This document shows, piece after piece, positions 42,507 through 52,084 of a stretch of 64,000 nt of DNA (its first letter is position 1; each line of letters begins with the position of its first letter). The translations under genes were made by a program, and so were the position numbers. Location of the stretch: the NCBI GenBank assembly GCA_025782575.1, contig JALGYY010000002.1, positions 38,729-102,728 on the forward strand, written 5' to 3'. The notes beneath the pieces are model-generated. The model did no database searches. It saw only the letters and a program-made list of their open reading frames with translations, and was not told where the DNA came from. Source of the DNA: a bacterium. Lineage in GTDB: Bacteria; Orphanbacterota; Orphanbacteria; Orphanbacterales; Orphanbacteraceae.

Positions 42507-43023
42507 GGTAGCTCCTTAGCATCAAGAGAACAATTAGCGTGCAGCCGGGGAGGGATATCTCAAACATCTGTCATAAAGATTATATCACATCCGAGGGTCC
42601 CACTACCGGGAGACGGATCTACATGGGACCCGCCATCCACGCACCGATGCGCGAGGCTACCAAACCACAGCACCTTACGCTCGACCCCCTGCTCAATAAC
42701 CTACGAAGCTATACAGTGACCGTCAACCCCAGCCGGGGGCCGGCGTTCTGAATGTCCCGCTCAAAGCCATAATCGCACTCCCGACAACAAACAGTGGAGC
42801 GACACAGAGCCGATGGCGCGACAAAAGCACTGTTGAGAGATCCGAGAGAGAGACCGGGAAAAATCACCCAACCCGATCCTGGAAAGATATCGACCTGGTT
42901 CGAGAAGCTCCAGCCAACATCAGCCTGAGCCAGGCCCACGACACACTGGCTCCGGGTCCGGCAGCGGATTCCCCGATGAGATGGCCGGTGACTCGACGAA
43001 CCTGATCGGCCTCCCACCCGTAT
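42507..43023. other. Intergenic region upstream of the giant lipoprotein gene
   Basis: 517 bases without a convincing gene; two overlapping minus-strand frames (42709-43017 and 42864-43052) lack ribosome sites and recognisable sequence. The promoter of the giant lipoprotein gene is at 42579-42590. Confidence 0.45.
42579..42590 (-). promoter_or_regulatory. Extended -10 promoter of the giant lipoprotein gene
   Basis: Minus strand GATGTGATATAAT: a perfect TATAAT (42579-42584) preceded by TGTGA, 73 bases upstream of the start. No TTGACA-like -35. Confidence 0.6.
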
Positions 43024-43242
43024 TCAAGACGGAGCCGAATCCACCAATTCACGGGCCAGGGTTACTGGCGCGGCGACTATTGCGGAAAACACAGAAAGGA
43101 TCTCCACCAGTTCCCCCGGAGTGGTATCGCCCTCTTTGTCGCGCACCTCTTCCCCCGCATCGCCCGGCTTCCCTCCATCCGCCCATGAGACGTTCGGACC
43201 GGAGACCAGAGCCAGGCATATCAGCAGCATGATTATTTGCAC
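43024..43242 (-). CDS. Small secreted protein of unknown function
   Basis: 72 residues. GTG start preceded by GGGGGAG; the N terminus is a good signal peptide (QIIMLLICLALVSGPNVSWA) and leaves a ~50-residue charged mature peptide (GEEVRDKEGDTTPGELVEIL then AIVAAPVTLARELVD), which may form one amphipathic helix. It overlaps other frames of lower quality. No family recognised. Reality is supported only by the signal peptide and ribosome site. Confidence 0.45.
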   Translation of the reverse strand: MQIIMLLICLALVSGPNVSWADGGKPGDAGEEVRDKEGDTTPGELVEILSVFSAIVAAPVTLARELVDSAPS

Positions 43243-43633
43243 GGGACTCCCCCATCCCCTGGTTCGTACCCAGGCCCCAGGTACTGATGAACCGCGAACC
43301 GGTATCGGTCAACCGTGTAAGTAGCGCAAACCGTGCCATCCTCCCTCGATCTCATAACCACCATCGATTACGGCGAATTACTCGTCGGGAAGGGGGGGGC
43401 TATTCAATTGAATCGATCGGATTCACCAATGTGATATTGGGACACGGCTGGGAGCTCACCTCGGCACCAACAGCTATATGCTATAGTTATTCGTACATCC
43501 TTAGATCAAATCGAATTCATAGCCGAATTCCCGAAAAATGTCCGTACCACAGTAGAGAACGTTGATACGCCAGGAGGGGGCCATCATGTGGCCTCCCGGC
43601 TCGACTCCATCATTCAGATGACAGGAGAGACCT
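43243..43633 (+). other. Leader/promoter region of the two-gene surface-protein operon
   Basis: 391 bases with no supported gene. TGCTATAGT (43479-43487) is an extended -10, about 146 bases before the ATG at 43634, leaving a long 5' leader. AGGAGAGACC precedes the start. Confidence 0.45.
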
Positions 43634-44176
43634 ATGAACAGAACCCGCTTCTCTGGAGGATTCGCGCTTCTCATCGCCGCCACCCTGCTTACGCCGGCGA
43701 GCAAAGCCTTCCCGGAATTCTCCCATCGCCAGGCAATGATCGGCAATGCGGCTATTAAAGCATCCGACAGTATGATCGAAATGAATGGAACGCTCGGTCA
43801 GGTCGCTGTCGAGACTTCCGACGATGCCAGCTATTCAGTCAGCTTCGGTTTCTGGTTTGTCCGCAGTATCGATATTGCGACGAGCGTGGAAGAGGGGACG
43901 TCTGAACTTCCCGGAGTCCATCGCCTTTACCAGAACCGCCCCAACCCGTTCAACCCGACAACCACAATCCCCCTTTTTCTTCCCGTGGCCGGTCACGTAA
44001 CACTCAAAATCTATGATGTATCGGGAAGAGAGGTCGCCACTCTCGTGGACGAAGAGCTCGCGGCGGGAGAGCACTCGATTGTCATGTCGCCATCCCGATT
44101 GGGGAGTGGAGTCTATTTCTACCAACTGACCGCGGGAGCATTTGTCGAGTCGAAACGAATGGTCTTGCTGAGATAA
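43634..44176 (+). CDS. Secreted protein with type IX sorting domain, small
   Basis: 180 residues. Signal peptide (GGFALLIAATLLTPASKA). A ~70-residue strand-rich domain (MIGNAAIKASDSMIEMNGTLGQVAVE, SVSFGFWF) of the kind often found before sorting domains is followed by the classic type IX C-terminal domain: LYQNRPNPFNPTTTIPLFLP, VTLKIYDVSGREVATLVDEE, AGEHSIVM, GSGVYFYQLTAG and a closing RMVLLR. First gene of an operon; the fibre-like protein starts 25 bases downstream. It may be an anchor or carrier for its partner. Confidence 0.82.
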   Translation: MNRTRFSGGFALLIAATLLTPASKAFPEFSHRQAMIGNAAIKASDSMIEMNGTLGQVAVETSDDASYSVSFGFWFVRSIDIATSVEEGTSELPGVHRLYQNRPNPFNPTTTIPLFLPVAGHVTLKIYDVSGREVATLVDEELAAGEHSIVMSPSRLGSGVYFYQLTAGAFVESKRMVLLR

Positions 44177-44201
44177 TCCCACTACATGGAGAGGTGAAAA
44201 A

Positions 44202-46343
44202 ATGCCCCGGATACTTTTTGCTGTTTTGGTGCTGTTAGCGTTCGTCCCCACTCTTGCGCATGCGGACATTCCCCTGACCATGAGCCTGCAGGCGGTTCTC
44301 GACAGTACAGGCGGGCCACCACCGACCGGATCGTATACCCTCACATTCAAACTCTACAATGCCGAAACACTTGGAACACTCCTCTACACTGAAGTGCAAG
44401 TCGTTTCCATTGTCGACGGCCTCTACAGCGTAGTACTCGGTAGCGTGAATCCTCTGGATAGTCTCGCCTTCGACGCACCGTATTGGCTGAGCGTCGAGGT
44501 CGGCAGCGGGGGAGAACTGACTCCCCGCATCGAGCTCGCTTCCTCGCCGTACAGTCTGAATTCATTAACCGTGGTTGATGGTGCCATAACGGACAGCAAG
44601 ATCGATAGCGGAGTCGTCGTTCGAAGCCTGAACGGGTTCACCGAACATGTGACACTGGTGGCCGGACCCGGTATCACAATTGATACGCTTGGCCCTGGGT
44701 TGCAGATTTCGGCTGATAGCAGTGGCGGAGTTCCTCCCGGCGGTGGAAATACTCTTGATCTCGCATACGATCAAAATGGAGCCGGAGTCGGCCGCACGAT
44801 TACAGCGGATACAGGTCCTGTCGAGATCACAGCTCCCGGAACTAACGATGCGCTGAAGCTGATCGCAGACGCCACGGGGACCGGCAAGGCTCTGGAAGTG
44901 TCCGTTACGAATGCCGCTAATGCGAAGCCGGCTGTCGACATCCTGAACGGTGGAGCCGCCGAGGGTATGCTGGTCACAAACAGTCTTGTCGGTAACGCCA
45001 AGGACGCCCTGTTGGTAACGACAAAGGGAACCGGTTCAGCCGGAACGATCATGATCGATAACGCGGGAAACGGAGACGACGCCCTGGTGGTCACGACAAA
45101 TGGAACCGGATCGTCGGGGAGATTCGCTGTGGAAAACGCCGCGAATGCTGCCGGCGCCATCGCTGTCACAACGAACGGCTCGGGCGAAGGGGTTAACGTC
45201 TCCCTGACCGATGCGACCAATACTTCCGATGGTGTTCATTCCGAGACGGCCGGCCGCGGATTTGCAGTATATGGCCTGAGCGGCGCGGCTCCGGGAGTCG
45301 CGGGTCAACCGGAAAGAGCCAGCGTAGCAGGAGAGAGCAAGGACTTTTTTGGTGTGTCCGGGTTCAGCAACGATTCGATCGGTGTTTACGGCAAAACCGT
45401 CGCGAAGGAACCCCTTACTGGAGATTTTCGGAACGGAGTGGCAGGGGTCAAGGGTGAGTCAGCCAATATCTTTGGAGATGCAAATTCTTGGGGAGTCATC
45501 GGCCAGGCCGCCGGTTACGGAAGTGGTGTCCTTGGTGTGGGCGGAAAGGATAAAGGAGCAGGCGTCCTAGGAATAGCACACCTCCCGGCAGGGGGGAATC
45601 CAGCGGGCACGATTGGTGTTCGCGGTGTTACGAGAGAAGGACATTGGTCGTACCCTGATGATACGGAGAAGGGATCTGTGGCGGTTCTCGGTCAAGCAAA
45701 GGCCTATGTCGGCGTGTGGGGAGAGAGCACGACGAAAGTTGGTGTAGTCGGGACGGTTGGGTCGACCATAGGAACTGCAATGCTGCCTCCCAGAACGGCG
45801 GGGGTTTTTGGGGAAGCGGAGAGTGACAGTGGTTATGGTGTGCATGGGCGAACCCAGTCGGTAGCGGCCACAGCGGCAGGGGTAAAAGCGGAGGGGCGGA
45901 GTAAGTCCGCCCTCCCCCGTGGTTTCCGGACATCGGCGGCACTCGAGATTCGAAACGGGGCGATCCGCGTTTCGGGCATGGACCGTCCCGCCGGAATCAT
46001 GGATCCGTTTCCGACTCCAATGACGGAGATATTCAGCTGTCGATTCCCATGCGATGGGTGCGACCATGATCACGTAATCGGATGGACTGCGGATGACACT
46101 CTCAGCAACAACCTCATATTCGATGACAGCATTGTACTCTTAACAGCATCGGGCAATATCCTGCCCAACACTGCGTATGGTGTTCAACTATTGAGTATCG
46201 TGCCGAACTCTCCTGGAACAATAGGGAAAGCGGTTGTGCGCGTGTATGTCATGGGCACGACCAACAGAGGACTTTGTACGGTTCCGCCCGTACCACCGAA
46301 AGTAAACTATCTGATAATCAATCCATTTCCGCCTGGCATGTAG
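44202..46343 (+). CDS. Secreted fibre/adhesin-like repetitive protein
   Basis: 713 residues. Signal peptide PRILFAVLVLLAFVPTLAHA. An N-terminal domain (LTMSLQAVLDSTGGPPPTGSY, SSPYSLNSLTVVDGAITDSK) resembles the start of many phage tail fibre or trimeric surface proteins. The middle is ~20-35-residue repeats such as DALVVTTNGTGSSGRFAVENA, then turn-rich repeats with G-V-x-G-E and GYGVHGRT (residues ~190-570), suggesting a beta-helix or triple-stranded fibre. The last ~140 residues are a separate domain with CRFPCDGCDHDHVIGW-like Cys/His content. It lacks a type IX domain, so export may depend on the preceding gene product. An adhesin is inferred. Confidence 0.7.
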   Translation: MPRILFAVLVLLAFVPTLAHADIPLTMSLQAVLDSTGGPPPTGSYTLTFKLYNAETLGTLLYTEVQVVSIVDGLYSVVLGSVNPLDSLAFDAPYWLSVEVGSGGELTPRIELASSPYSLNSLTVVDGAITDSKIDSGVVVRSLNGFTEHVTLVAGPGITIDTLGPGLQISADSSGGVPPGGGNTLDLAYDQNGAGVGRTITADTGPVEITAPGTNDALKLIADATGTGKALEVSVTNAANAKPAVDILNGGAAEGMLVTNSLVGNAKDALLVTTKGTGSAGTIMIDNAGNGDDALVVTTNGTGSSGRFAVENAANAAGAIAVTTNGSGEGVNVSLTDATNTSDGVHSETAGRGFAVYGLSGAAPGVAGQPERASVAGESKDFFGVSGFSNDSIGVYGKTVAKEPLTGDFRNGVAGVKGESANIFGDANSWGVIGQAAGYGSGVLGVGGKDKGAGVLGIAHLPAGGNPAGTIGVRGVTREGHWSYPDDTEKGSVAVLGQAKAYVGVWGESTTKVGVVGTVGSTIGTAMLPPRTAGVFGEAESDSGYGVHGRTQSVAATAAGVKAEGRSKSALPRGFRTSAALEIRNGAIRVSGMDRPAGIMDPFPTPMTEIFSCRFPCDGCDHDHVIGWTADDTLSNNLIFDDSIVLLTASGNILPNTAYGVQLLSIVPNSPGTIGKAVVRVYVMGTTNRGLCTVPPVPPKVNYLIINPFPPGM

Positions 46344-46356
46344 TTGAATGGATTAG

Positions 46357-46935
46357 CTGAAGATTAACCGCGCAACATGGGACAAGAAGGCCAGGCTGCA
46401 CTACGCATCGAAGTTCTATGATGTCGATGGATTCCTGGGGGGCGCCAGCTCGCTCAAAGAAATTGAACTAACAGAGCTGGGAGATCTAAAGGGCAAAAGG
46501 CTCCTTCATCTTCGATGCCACTTCGGCCTGGATACGTTGTCATTGGCTAGAATGGGTGCCATCTGCTGGCTCCCCCGCTTGGACAAATGGGCAAGCACCA
46601 TAAGCAATAACCTCAAGACCGGCGGGATATTCTATATGGTCGAGTTCCACCCGGTTCACATACTTCTTTCGGGCTACCCGTATTTTCACAACGTAGAGGG
46701 ATGTGTCGAAGAGGACGGCACCTACACCGAGAACTGGGACGGGACAACCGAGAAGGAAATCACGTGGTCACACTCCCTGGGTGATGTCATCAATGCTCTT
46801 GTGGCAGCCGGAATACGAATCGACCATGTTCAGGAGTATCCCTTCAATCCATACGACTGCTCTTCCGGTGTGGTTCAGGAAGAGAGAGAGCCCGGACGAT
46901 TCTATGTCGCTGATTTCAATCATCCCGCGCCCTAG
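46357..46935 (+). pseudogene. Class I SAM methyltransferase with internal deletion and no start codon
   Basis: The frame is open from a TAG at 46354-46356 and reads KINRATWDKKARLHYAS, SLKEIELTELGDLKGKRLLH, then LRCHFGLDTLSLARMGA and, with no interval, ICWLPRLDKWASTI. In intact members about 60-65 residues lie between the motif-I region and the ICWLPxLDKW motif, carrying the acidic SAM-binding strand. The deletion is in frame. The first codon is CTG or ATT instead of ATG, and the motif-I sequence LHLRCHFGLDT is retained. The C-terminal half (EFHPVHILLSGYPYF, TWSHSLGDVINAL) is well kept. A recently inactivated gene, or an assembly artefact. Confidence 0.7.
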
Positions 46936-47036
46936 ATTTTTTCTATCAGCGGGATAAAAGCCTGCATGCGCTTGCATTCGCACGGGCAAGCCGGCGGAAA
47001 GAATCTGTGTAAAGAGAGCCAAGGTCGTGCAAGGAT

Positions 47037-48647
47037 TCAGAGTCGTTGACGGCGAGTTCGGTAGATCATCAGACTCATCCACACCACGATGAGCGCGACA
47101 GCGGCGAGGTTGGCAAAGAGATAGCGCGCCAGTTTTTCGTCTTGGAAGATGGAGTAGGCATAGACTGCACTCGACCAGGCGAGCAGCGCCGCTCCGATCG
47201 AGGTTGGCCCGGCGCGCCCCATCGGTCCTTCCCGCTTTCCTCCTCCGATCAAGAAGAGCAGACATGCCGAGGACCAGTAGTAGCGGGAGAGGACGACAAG
47301 GCAGAAGACCAGGACGAGCGCGCTGACAAGCGTGTCGAACATGTCGAGCCGGTTCCGAGATGTGGCCCAGAGCCAGAGAACGCACAGGCCCGTGGCCAGA
47401 ACCCGCCAGGCTCCCTTCTGCACGAGCCAGGTTTCTGAACGTTCGCTCTCTCCTTGCCGGCCGACGGGTGGCTTTGACCAGTCGACCGTAAAGACATGTG
47501 CCAGCCCGAGCCGTCGTTCGCCGAAAACGTGCTTCTGAGCATGGTGCGTGACGTTGGATGTGAACTCCTTCCACCCTTCCACGCCCCGTCCGTTACCTAG
47601 ACCCAATGCGCACAGAACAGTGCTCATCGAGGCGAATGCCAGGATGAAGTGGACGGCCGGCCGTGGCACCTTTCGCGTGCGCCGCCAATCCAAAATCGCC
47701 CACCACACCAGGCCGATGATCAACAGCCCGGGAAACACACGCATGACTGCCGCGTATGCCAGGAGCGCGCCGGAGAGGACCGCGTGATCCCGTTTCAGGG
47801 CGCACGCGGCGAACAATAGAGCGGCCAGGTAATCGTAGAGGAACGGCTGCCCTACAAGCCGATTCCCGATATTGCCGAAGAAAAGTGCGATCCACGTCAG
47901 ACTGACCAGAGCTCGCAACGGCCCGAAAACCCGGCCCACCGCGATGAATGCGGCGAGGAGAAGAATAATGTCGAGAGCACCGACTACAGCGAGGCTTCGG
48001 GGACTCAGGTCGAACCACATGAAAGCTCGGCGCATGGCGGTCGATGGCGGCGGCGCGTTGTAACCACGGTCACGGAAGATGTTCGACCAGTTGCGCCGCG
48101 ACAGATAGGCTTCAAAAAACGCCAGATCGGATTGAAATGCACGCCAGCGATCATCGCTCCAATAGAGAGATCGGGCGGGCTGATCGACCGGTTCGACCGA
48201 GTAGGTTTCCAGGCTTCTCACTCTTTTTATGTAGGACCAGTCGTGCGCGCCCTCCGCATCGGCCGCCAGTGCCTGCTCGTAGAGATCCGTGTAGCCCAGC
48301 TCGGGAAAGTATTTGGTCCCGAGGTAGTAGTGGAAGAACGACCAGATGTGCAGGCTCTTCCCGGAAGGGAGCTGGGCAAGGGGACCAACCAGGTTCCAGC
48401 CGAGGGACGCCCCGCACCAGGCCACCAGAACCGCGGTCAGAAGGAACCGGCGCAGAATCGCCTCGGGACGGGTTGCCAGAAACTGAAGGAGGACAATGAG
48501 CAAGGCACCGATTGCGCAGGCCGCGCTTCGGTTCACGAGCTGGAGGCCATCCCAATGTGAAGTAACCTTCCACCCGATGAGGACGGCGAGAACAAATATC
48601 CCGCCATAGGCCAGGCGTTGCCTCATGGTCGGGACGGCACGATTCAT
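47037..48647 (-). CDS. Polytopic membrane protein, GT-C/GT87-like
   Basis: 536 residues with about ten hydrophobic segments separated by large outer loops. The first loop (LHIWSFFHYYLGTKYFPELG, YTDLYEQALAAD) with its H-Y-Y-L-G-T-K-Y-F pattern and acidic residues, and MRVFPGLLIIGL further on, resemble bacterial GT87/GT-C mannosyltransferase-like proteins. No conserved nucleotide-sugar site, as expected for enzymes using lipid-linked donors. Monocistronic; an extended -10-like element (TGGTATTAT) lies ~105 bases upstream. Likely involved in surface glycan assembly; activity is inferred. Confidence 0.65.
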   Translation of the reverse strand: MNRAVPTMRQRLAYGGIFVLAVLIGWKVTSHWDGLQLVNRSAACAIGALLIVLLQFLATRPEAILRRFLLTAVLVAWCGASLGWNLVGPLAQLPSGKSLHIWSFFHYYLGTKYFPELGYTDLYEQALAADAEGAHDWSYIKRVRSLETYSVEPVDQPARSLYWSDDRWRAFQSDLAFFEAYLSRRNWSNIFRDRGYNAPPPSTAMRRAFMWFDLSPRSLAVVGALDIILLLAAFIAVGRVFGPLRALVSLTWIALFFGNIGNRLVGQPFLYDYLAALLFAACALKRDHAVLSGALLAYAAVMRVFPGLLIIGLVWWAILDWRRTRKVPRPAVHFILAFASMSTVLCALGLGNGRGVEGWKEFTSNVTHHAQKHVFGERRLGLAHVFTVDWSKPPVGRQGESERSETWLVQKGAWRVLATGLCVLWLWATSRNRLDMFDTLVSALVLVFCLVVLSRYYWSSACLLFLIGGGKREGPMGRAGPTSIGAALLAWSSAVYAYSIFQDEKLARYLFANLAAVALIVVWMSLMIYRTRRQRL

Positions 48648-48750
48648 TCGGTCGGCTTGAAGTGGGGGAAATACAAATCGAGTCCCTCTCGAATACGAAT
48701 CCGTGTCGCCTTACTCTGTTATATTGCGATCTTGACTCACGAATGACTCC

Positions 48751-48759
48751 ATAATACCA
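48751..48759 (-). promoter_or_regulatory. Extended -10 element of the GT-C-like gene
   Basis: Minus strand CGTGGTATTAT, hexamer TATTAT at 48751-48756, about 105 bases before the start at 48647. Confidence 0.4.
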
Positions 48760-48835
48760 CGAAGGGCGAATCGCACGGCACACTCGTCACATGCCGAAAT
48801 GAAGGGAGGCAGAAGAGTGGGTTTCGTGGAATTCA

Positions 48836-48844
48836 TGGTATGAT
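48836..48844 (+). promoter_or_regulatory. Extended -10 element of the TPR protein gene
   Basis: CATGGTATGAT with TATGAT at 48839-48844, about 100 bases before the ATG at 48944. Confidence 0.45.
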
Positions 48845-48943
48845 AGTCTAACGAAAGCGCCAAGGCAGTGACGTATCAGGTGGCAAGGAGTCGAGGCGAG
48901 TTATTCTCTTTTCCTCACGTTTTCTATTTTCGGGGTGGAGGTC

Positions 48944-49456
48944 ATGATCCCTGGCCGATACATTCTGGCAATCGTCGTCACCATCTGCATCGGTTTGAGT
49001 TCCTGGGCTTCAGCCCAGGAACCAACGGCGATAGAGTGGTACGACATCGCTCGGCGCCTCGTAAAAGAGGGCGAGAAGGACAAGGCACTGGAAGCGTACG
49101 AACATTCGGTCGCTCTGGATTCCACACATGCGATCGTGTGGGCAAACCGAGGTACTCTTCTGCTTAACATGCATCGGTACGCCGAAGCGCTCGAGAGTTA
49201 TGACCGGTCTCTCATATTGCAACCGGCCAGCGCGTACGTTTTTTGCAGCCGCGCAACTGTTTTCAACTGCACGGAAAATCCCGAACTCGCTTTGCAAGCC
49301 GCCGACAAGGCGCTCGAGTGCGATGCCCTCTACTGGGGAGCATGGCTAAACAAAGCGAAAGCGCTCGAGGCATCGGGACGGACCGAAGAGGCCGCAGCAT
49401 GCCGCCTGCGAGCCATCGAAATCAATCCTTCGTTGCGGAACCACATCAAGCGTTGA
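48944..49456 (+). CDS. Periplasmic TPR-repeat protein
   Basis: 170 residues from ATG 48944 (GTG 48935 would add three). Signal peptide IPGRYILAIVVTICIGLSSWASA. Three to four TPR units follow: ARRLVKEGEKDKALEAYEHS, WANRGTLLLNMHRYAEALESYDRS, FCSRATVFNCTENPELALQAADKA and LNKAKALEASGRTEEAAACRLRAIEINP. TPRs mediate protein-protein contacts; partner unknown. It precedes the Ser/Thr kinase-TPR gene on the same strand, separated by 265 bases that contain a candidate -10 (TAGAAT near 49692), so they are probably separate transcripts. Confidence 0.75.
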   Translation: MIPGRYILAIVVTICIGLSSWASAQEPTAIEWYDIARRLVKEGEKDKALEAYEHSVALDSTHAIVWANRGTLLLNMHRYAEALESYDRSLILQPASAYVFCSRATVFNCTENPELALQAADKALECDALYWGAWLNKAKALEASGRTEEAAACRLRAIEINPSLRNHIKR

Positions 49457-49721
49457 ACGGACACCGTCTTCTCCCTCCGGATTGATCGTTCCGTGCGCCC
49501 CGCGTAGCGCCTCCCCCTCAGTGGCAGCCATGGCGTGCGGAAAATCCTTCCAGGGACATAGAAACCACCGGCGCCGAAGCTGTGCCAACCGACACCCGAT
49601 CATGTGCAACTGACCAGCGTACGCGGCCCGAGGACGGCAAAAGCATATGAGTCGCCTACAGAGACGGTCTTCATGAATACCGCCCCATGCGCTAGAATCG
49701 AGACACAGGAAAGGGAGAGAC

Positions 49722-52007
49722 ATGATTGGCCGAACGATCGCCCATTACAAAATAGTCGAGTTGATCGGCTCAGGTGGCATGGGAAGCGTCTATCGGGCGC
49801 GTGACACCAAGCTCGATCGCAACATAGCTCTTAAAGTACTTTCGCCCGACTCGGCCCGGGATCGGGAGTGCAGGCAAAGATTTGATCGAGAGGCCAAAGC
49901 AGTTGCCGCCCTCAAACACCCGAACATTATCACGATTTACTCCGTCGAAGAATTTGAGGGCATCCACTTTCTGACGATGGAGCTCGTGGATGGTCAAACC
50001 CTCACAGAAATTATCTCTGCGAGTGGTATCCCCCTGGATCACTTCTTAGAAGTCGCCATACCAATTGCGAATGCTCTCAGTTGTGCCCACAAACTGGGCA
50101 TTACTCACCGCGATCTCAAGCCGGCCAATATTATGATTGATGGAGAGGGGCGATTGAAGGTTCTGGACTTCGGTCTCGCAAAACTATGTGAGCAACATCG
50201 TATTGATTCCGAGGATACTATTCCTCCTCCAGCTCAACTGACCCAGCCAGGGGCCATACTCGGGACTATCGCATACATGTCGCCCGAACAGGTTTCAGGT
50301 GCGAGTGTCGACGCCCGCTCGGACGTTTTTTCGTTGGGAATTGTTTTCTATGAGTTGCTTTCGGGTTTACAGCCTTTTCACTGCGAAAATCTTGTTGCAA
50401 CGATGTATAGCATCGTGAATGATGACCCGCCGCGTCTACCCAGGCTCTCCGAAGCCGTGAATGATCTCATCGCCCGTTGCCTGAAGAAATCGCCCGGCGA
50501 TCGATTTACTGACGCCAGCGAAATTTGCAATGCTCTCAAGAAACTGACAGAGAGCGACATCTCCCATTCGAGTGTCGATCCCGCAATCACCCCATCCGAA
50601 ATCCAATCTGCCATTGATCGTGAGGAATGGAGAACTGCAAGAAAATTCCTGACGGAACTCCAGGCACAAAGACCTCTCACACCTGAGGAATTGGACCTCT
50701 TTCAGATGTGCATGTTCTGGATTGGCGAAAAGGATGAGTTCATTCGGGCTCTGGAGAGAGCCTATGCAGCTTTCGCGAAAGCGGGGAAGAATCTTTGCGC
50801 CGCGCGCCTCGCCACTAGGTTGGCCGGGGAATATGTTGAAAAATGTATGAGCGTGGTTTCCAGTGGGTGGTTAAGGCAGGCCGACCGCCTTTTGGGGGAC
50901 GAACCGGAGTCTGTCGAGCGTGGCTACTTGCTTCGCCAGCAGATGGCCAATGCCCTCACGGCCTGCAACCTTACGCGCGCCACGGACCTTAATGAGAAGT
51001 GCAGCGAAATTGCCGACCACTTTCAGGATCTCGCCTTGCAAGCTGTCGCCCTTCACGATAAGGGCCAAATTCTTGTTGCCGGCGGCGATGTTGAGGAAGG
51101 TCAGGCACTCATCGATGAGGCCATGGCGCGAGCCATGGGGGGCGATGTCGATTCGCGCACCCTTGGCAACCTGTATTGCAGAACCATGGGAGTGTGCAAG
51201 ACTTTGGCAGACTACAGTCGAGCCCGTGAATGGACCGAGGTTGCCTGGCGATGGTGCGAACACCGTGATGAAGTTGCATACCCAGGCATTTGTCGAATTC
51301 ACAGGGCCGAATCGATGCGACAACTTGGTGACTGGACCCGATCAGAGGAAGCCGCTCAGGTAGCGTATGATGACTTTGTTAAATGTGGCCTAGAGGGGCA
51401 TGCCGGTGAGGCGTCGAACGAACTCGGAGAACTGGCCCTCATCAAAGGAGAATATGAAGAAGCGGAGAACGCCTTCCGAAAAGCACTCGAGTTCGGTTTC
51501 GATCCGGTTCCGGGCTTGCCCCTGCTTCGACTTGCCCAGGGGAATCGCGAGGCGGCCCAACAGGTCATCAATCGCGCCTTAAATGAGAATCCAGCAGATC
51601 GCCGCCGCCGTGCAATGCTGCTTGCTGCAAATATTCGCATCACTCTTGCCGTTGGTGATCTCCCTGCAGCAGAGGCCGCCGTGGACGAACTTACCCGGAT
51701 TTCCAAAGAGTTCGGTTCCCCTGCATTCGAGGCTCACGCGTCCATAGGACGAGGCCAGTTGGAACTCGAGGGAGGTAACCCCGAATCCGCAATTACCACT
51801 CTACGCGAGGCCTGGTCGAGCTTCAATGACATGGGGCTTTCCTATGACGCCGCACGCACGCGCGTTCTCTTAGGTAAAGCGTATCTCAAGGCGGGGAACA
51901 AGGAGGATGGGGGGATGCAATTTACAGCGGCCCGTACGACGTTTGGCAATCTAGGAGCAATGACTGATCTGGAGGCCGTATCTGACTTGATCGAGAGATC
52001 CGCTTAG
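49722..52007 (+). CDS. Serine/threonine protein kinase with C-terminal TPR array
   Basis: 761 residues. Hanks-type kinase domain ~9-270: P-loop IGSGGMGSVY (15-24), ATP lysine K38 in ALKVL, catalytic HRDLKPAN with D131, metal-binding DFG with D149, activation segment with IAYMSPEQV, and DVFSLGIVFYELLSG. The remaining ~480 residues are TPR-like helices (YEEAENAFRKALEFGF, LSYDAARTRVLLGKAYLKAG) without a transmembrane segment, so the kinase is cytoplasmic, as in the bacterial kinase-TPR fusions common in Planctomycetes and FCB relatives. All catalytic residues are intact. GGAAAGGGAGAG precedes the ATG. Ligand and targets are unknown. Confidence 0.88.
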   Translation: MIGRTIAHYKIVELIGSGGMGSVYRARDTKLDRNIALKVLSPDSARDRECRQRFDREAKAVAALKHPNIITIYSVEEFEGIHFLTMELVDGQTLTEIISASGIPLDHFLEVAIPIANALSCAHKLGITHRDLKPANIMIDGEGRLKVLDFGLAKLCEQHRIDSEDTIPPPAQLTQPGAILGTIAYMSPEQVSGASVDARSDVFSLGIVFYELLSGLQPFHCENLVATMYSIVNDDPPRLPRLSEAVNDLIARCLKKSPGDRFTDASEICNALKKLTESDISHSSVDPAITPSEIQSAIDREEWRTARKFLTELQAQRPLTPEELDLFQMCMFWIGEKDEFIRALERAYAAFAKAGKNLCAARLATRLAGEYVEKCMSVVSSGWLRQADRLLGDEPESVERGYLLRQQMANALTACNLTRATDLNEKCSEIADHFQDLALQAVALHDKGQILVAGGDVEEGQALIDEAMARAMGGDVDSRTLGNLYCRTMGVCKTLADYSRAREWTEVAWRWCEHRDEVAYPGICRIHRAESMRQLGDWTRSEEAAQVAYDDFVKCGLEGHAGEASNELGELALIKGEYEEAENAFRKALEFGFDPVPGLPLLRLAQGNREAAQQVINRALNENPADRRRRAMLLAANIRITLAVGDLPAAEAAVDELTRISKEFGSPAFEAHASIGRGQLELEGGNPESAITTLREAWSSFNDMGLSYDAARTRVLLGKAYLKAGNKEDGGMQFTAARTTFGNLGAMTDLEAVSDLIERSA

Positions 52008-52084
52008 CTTCAGCTATCTGGCCGTGTATGGCTCCAAAGCAAATCCTTTCCCTGCCAATTTCCTACAGGGCAGAACACCGCGAT

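Noticed and set aside
42709..43052. Two overlapping minus-strand frames upstream of the giant lipoprotein gene
   Set aside because: No ribosome site, no recognisable composition; Arg/Ser-rich and shadow-like.
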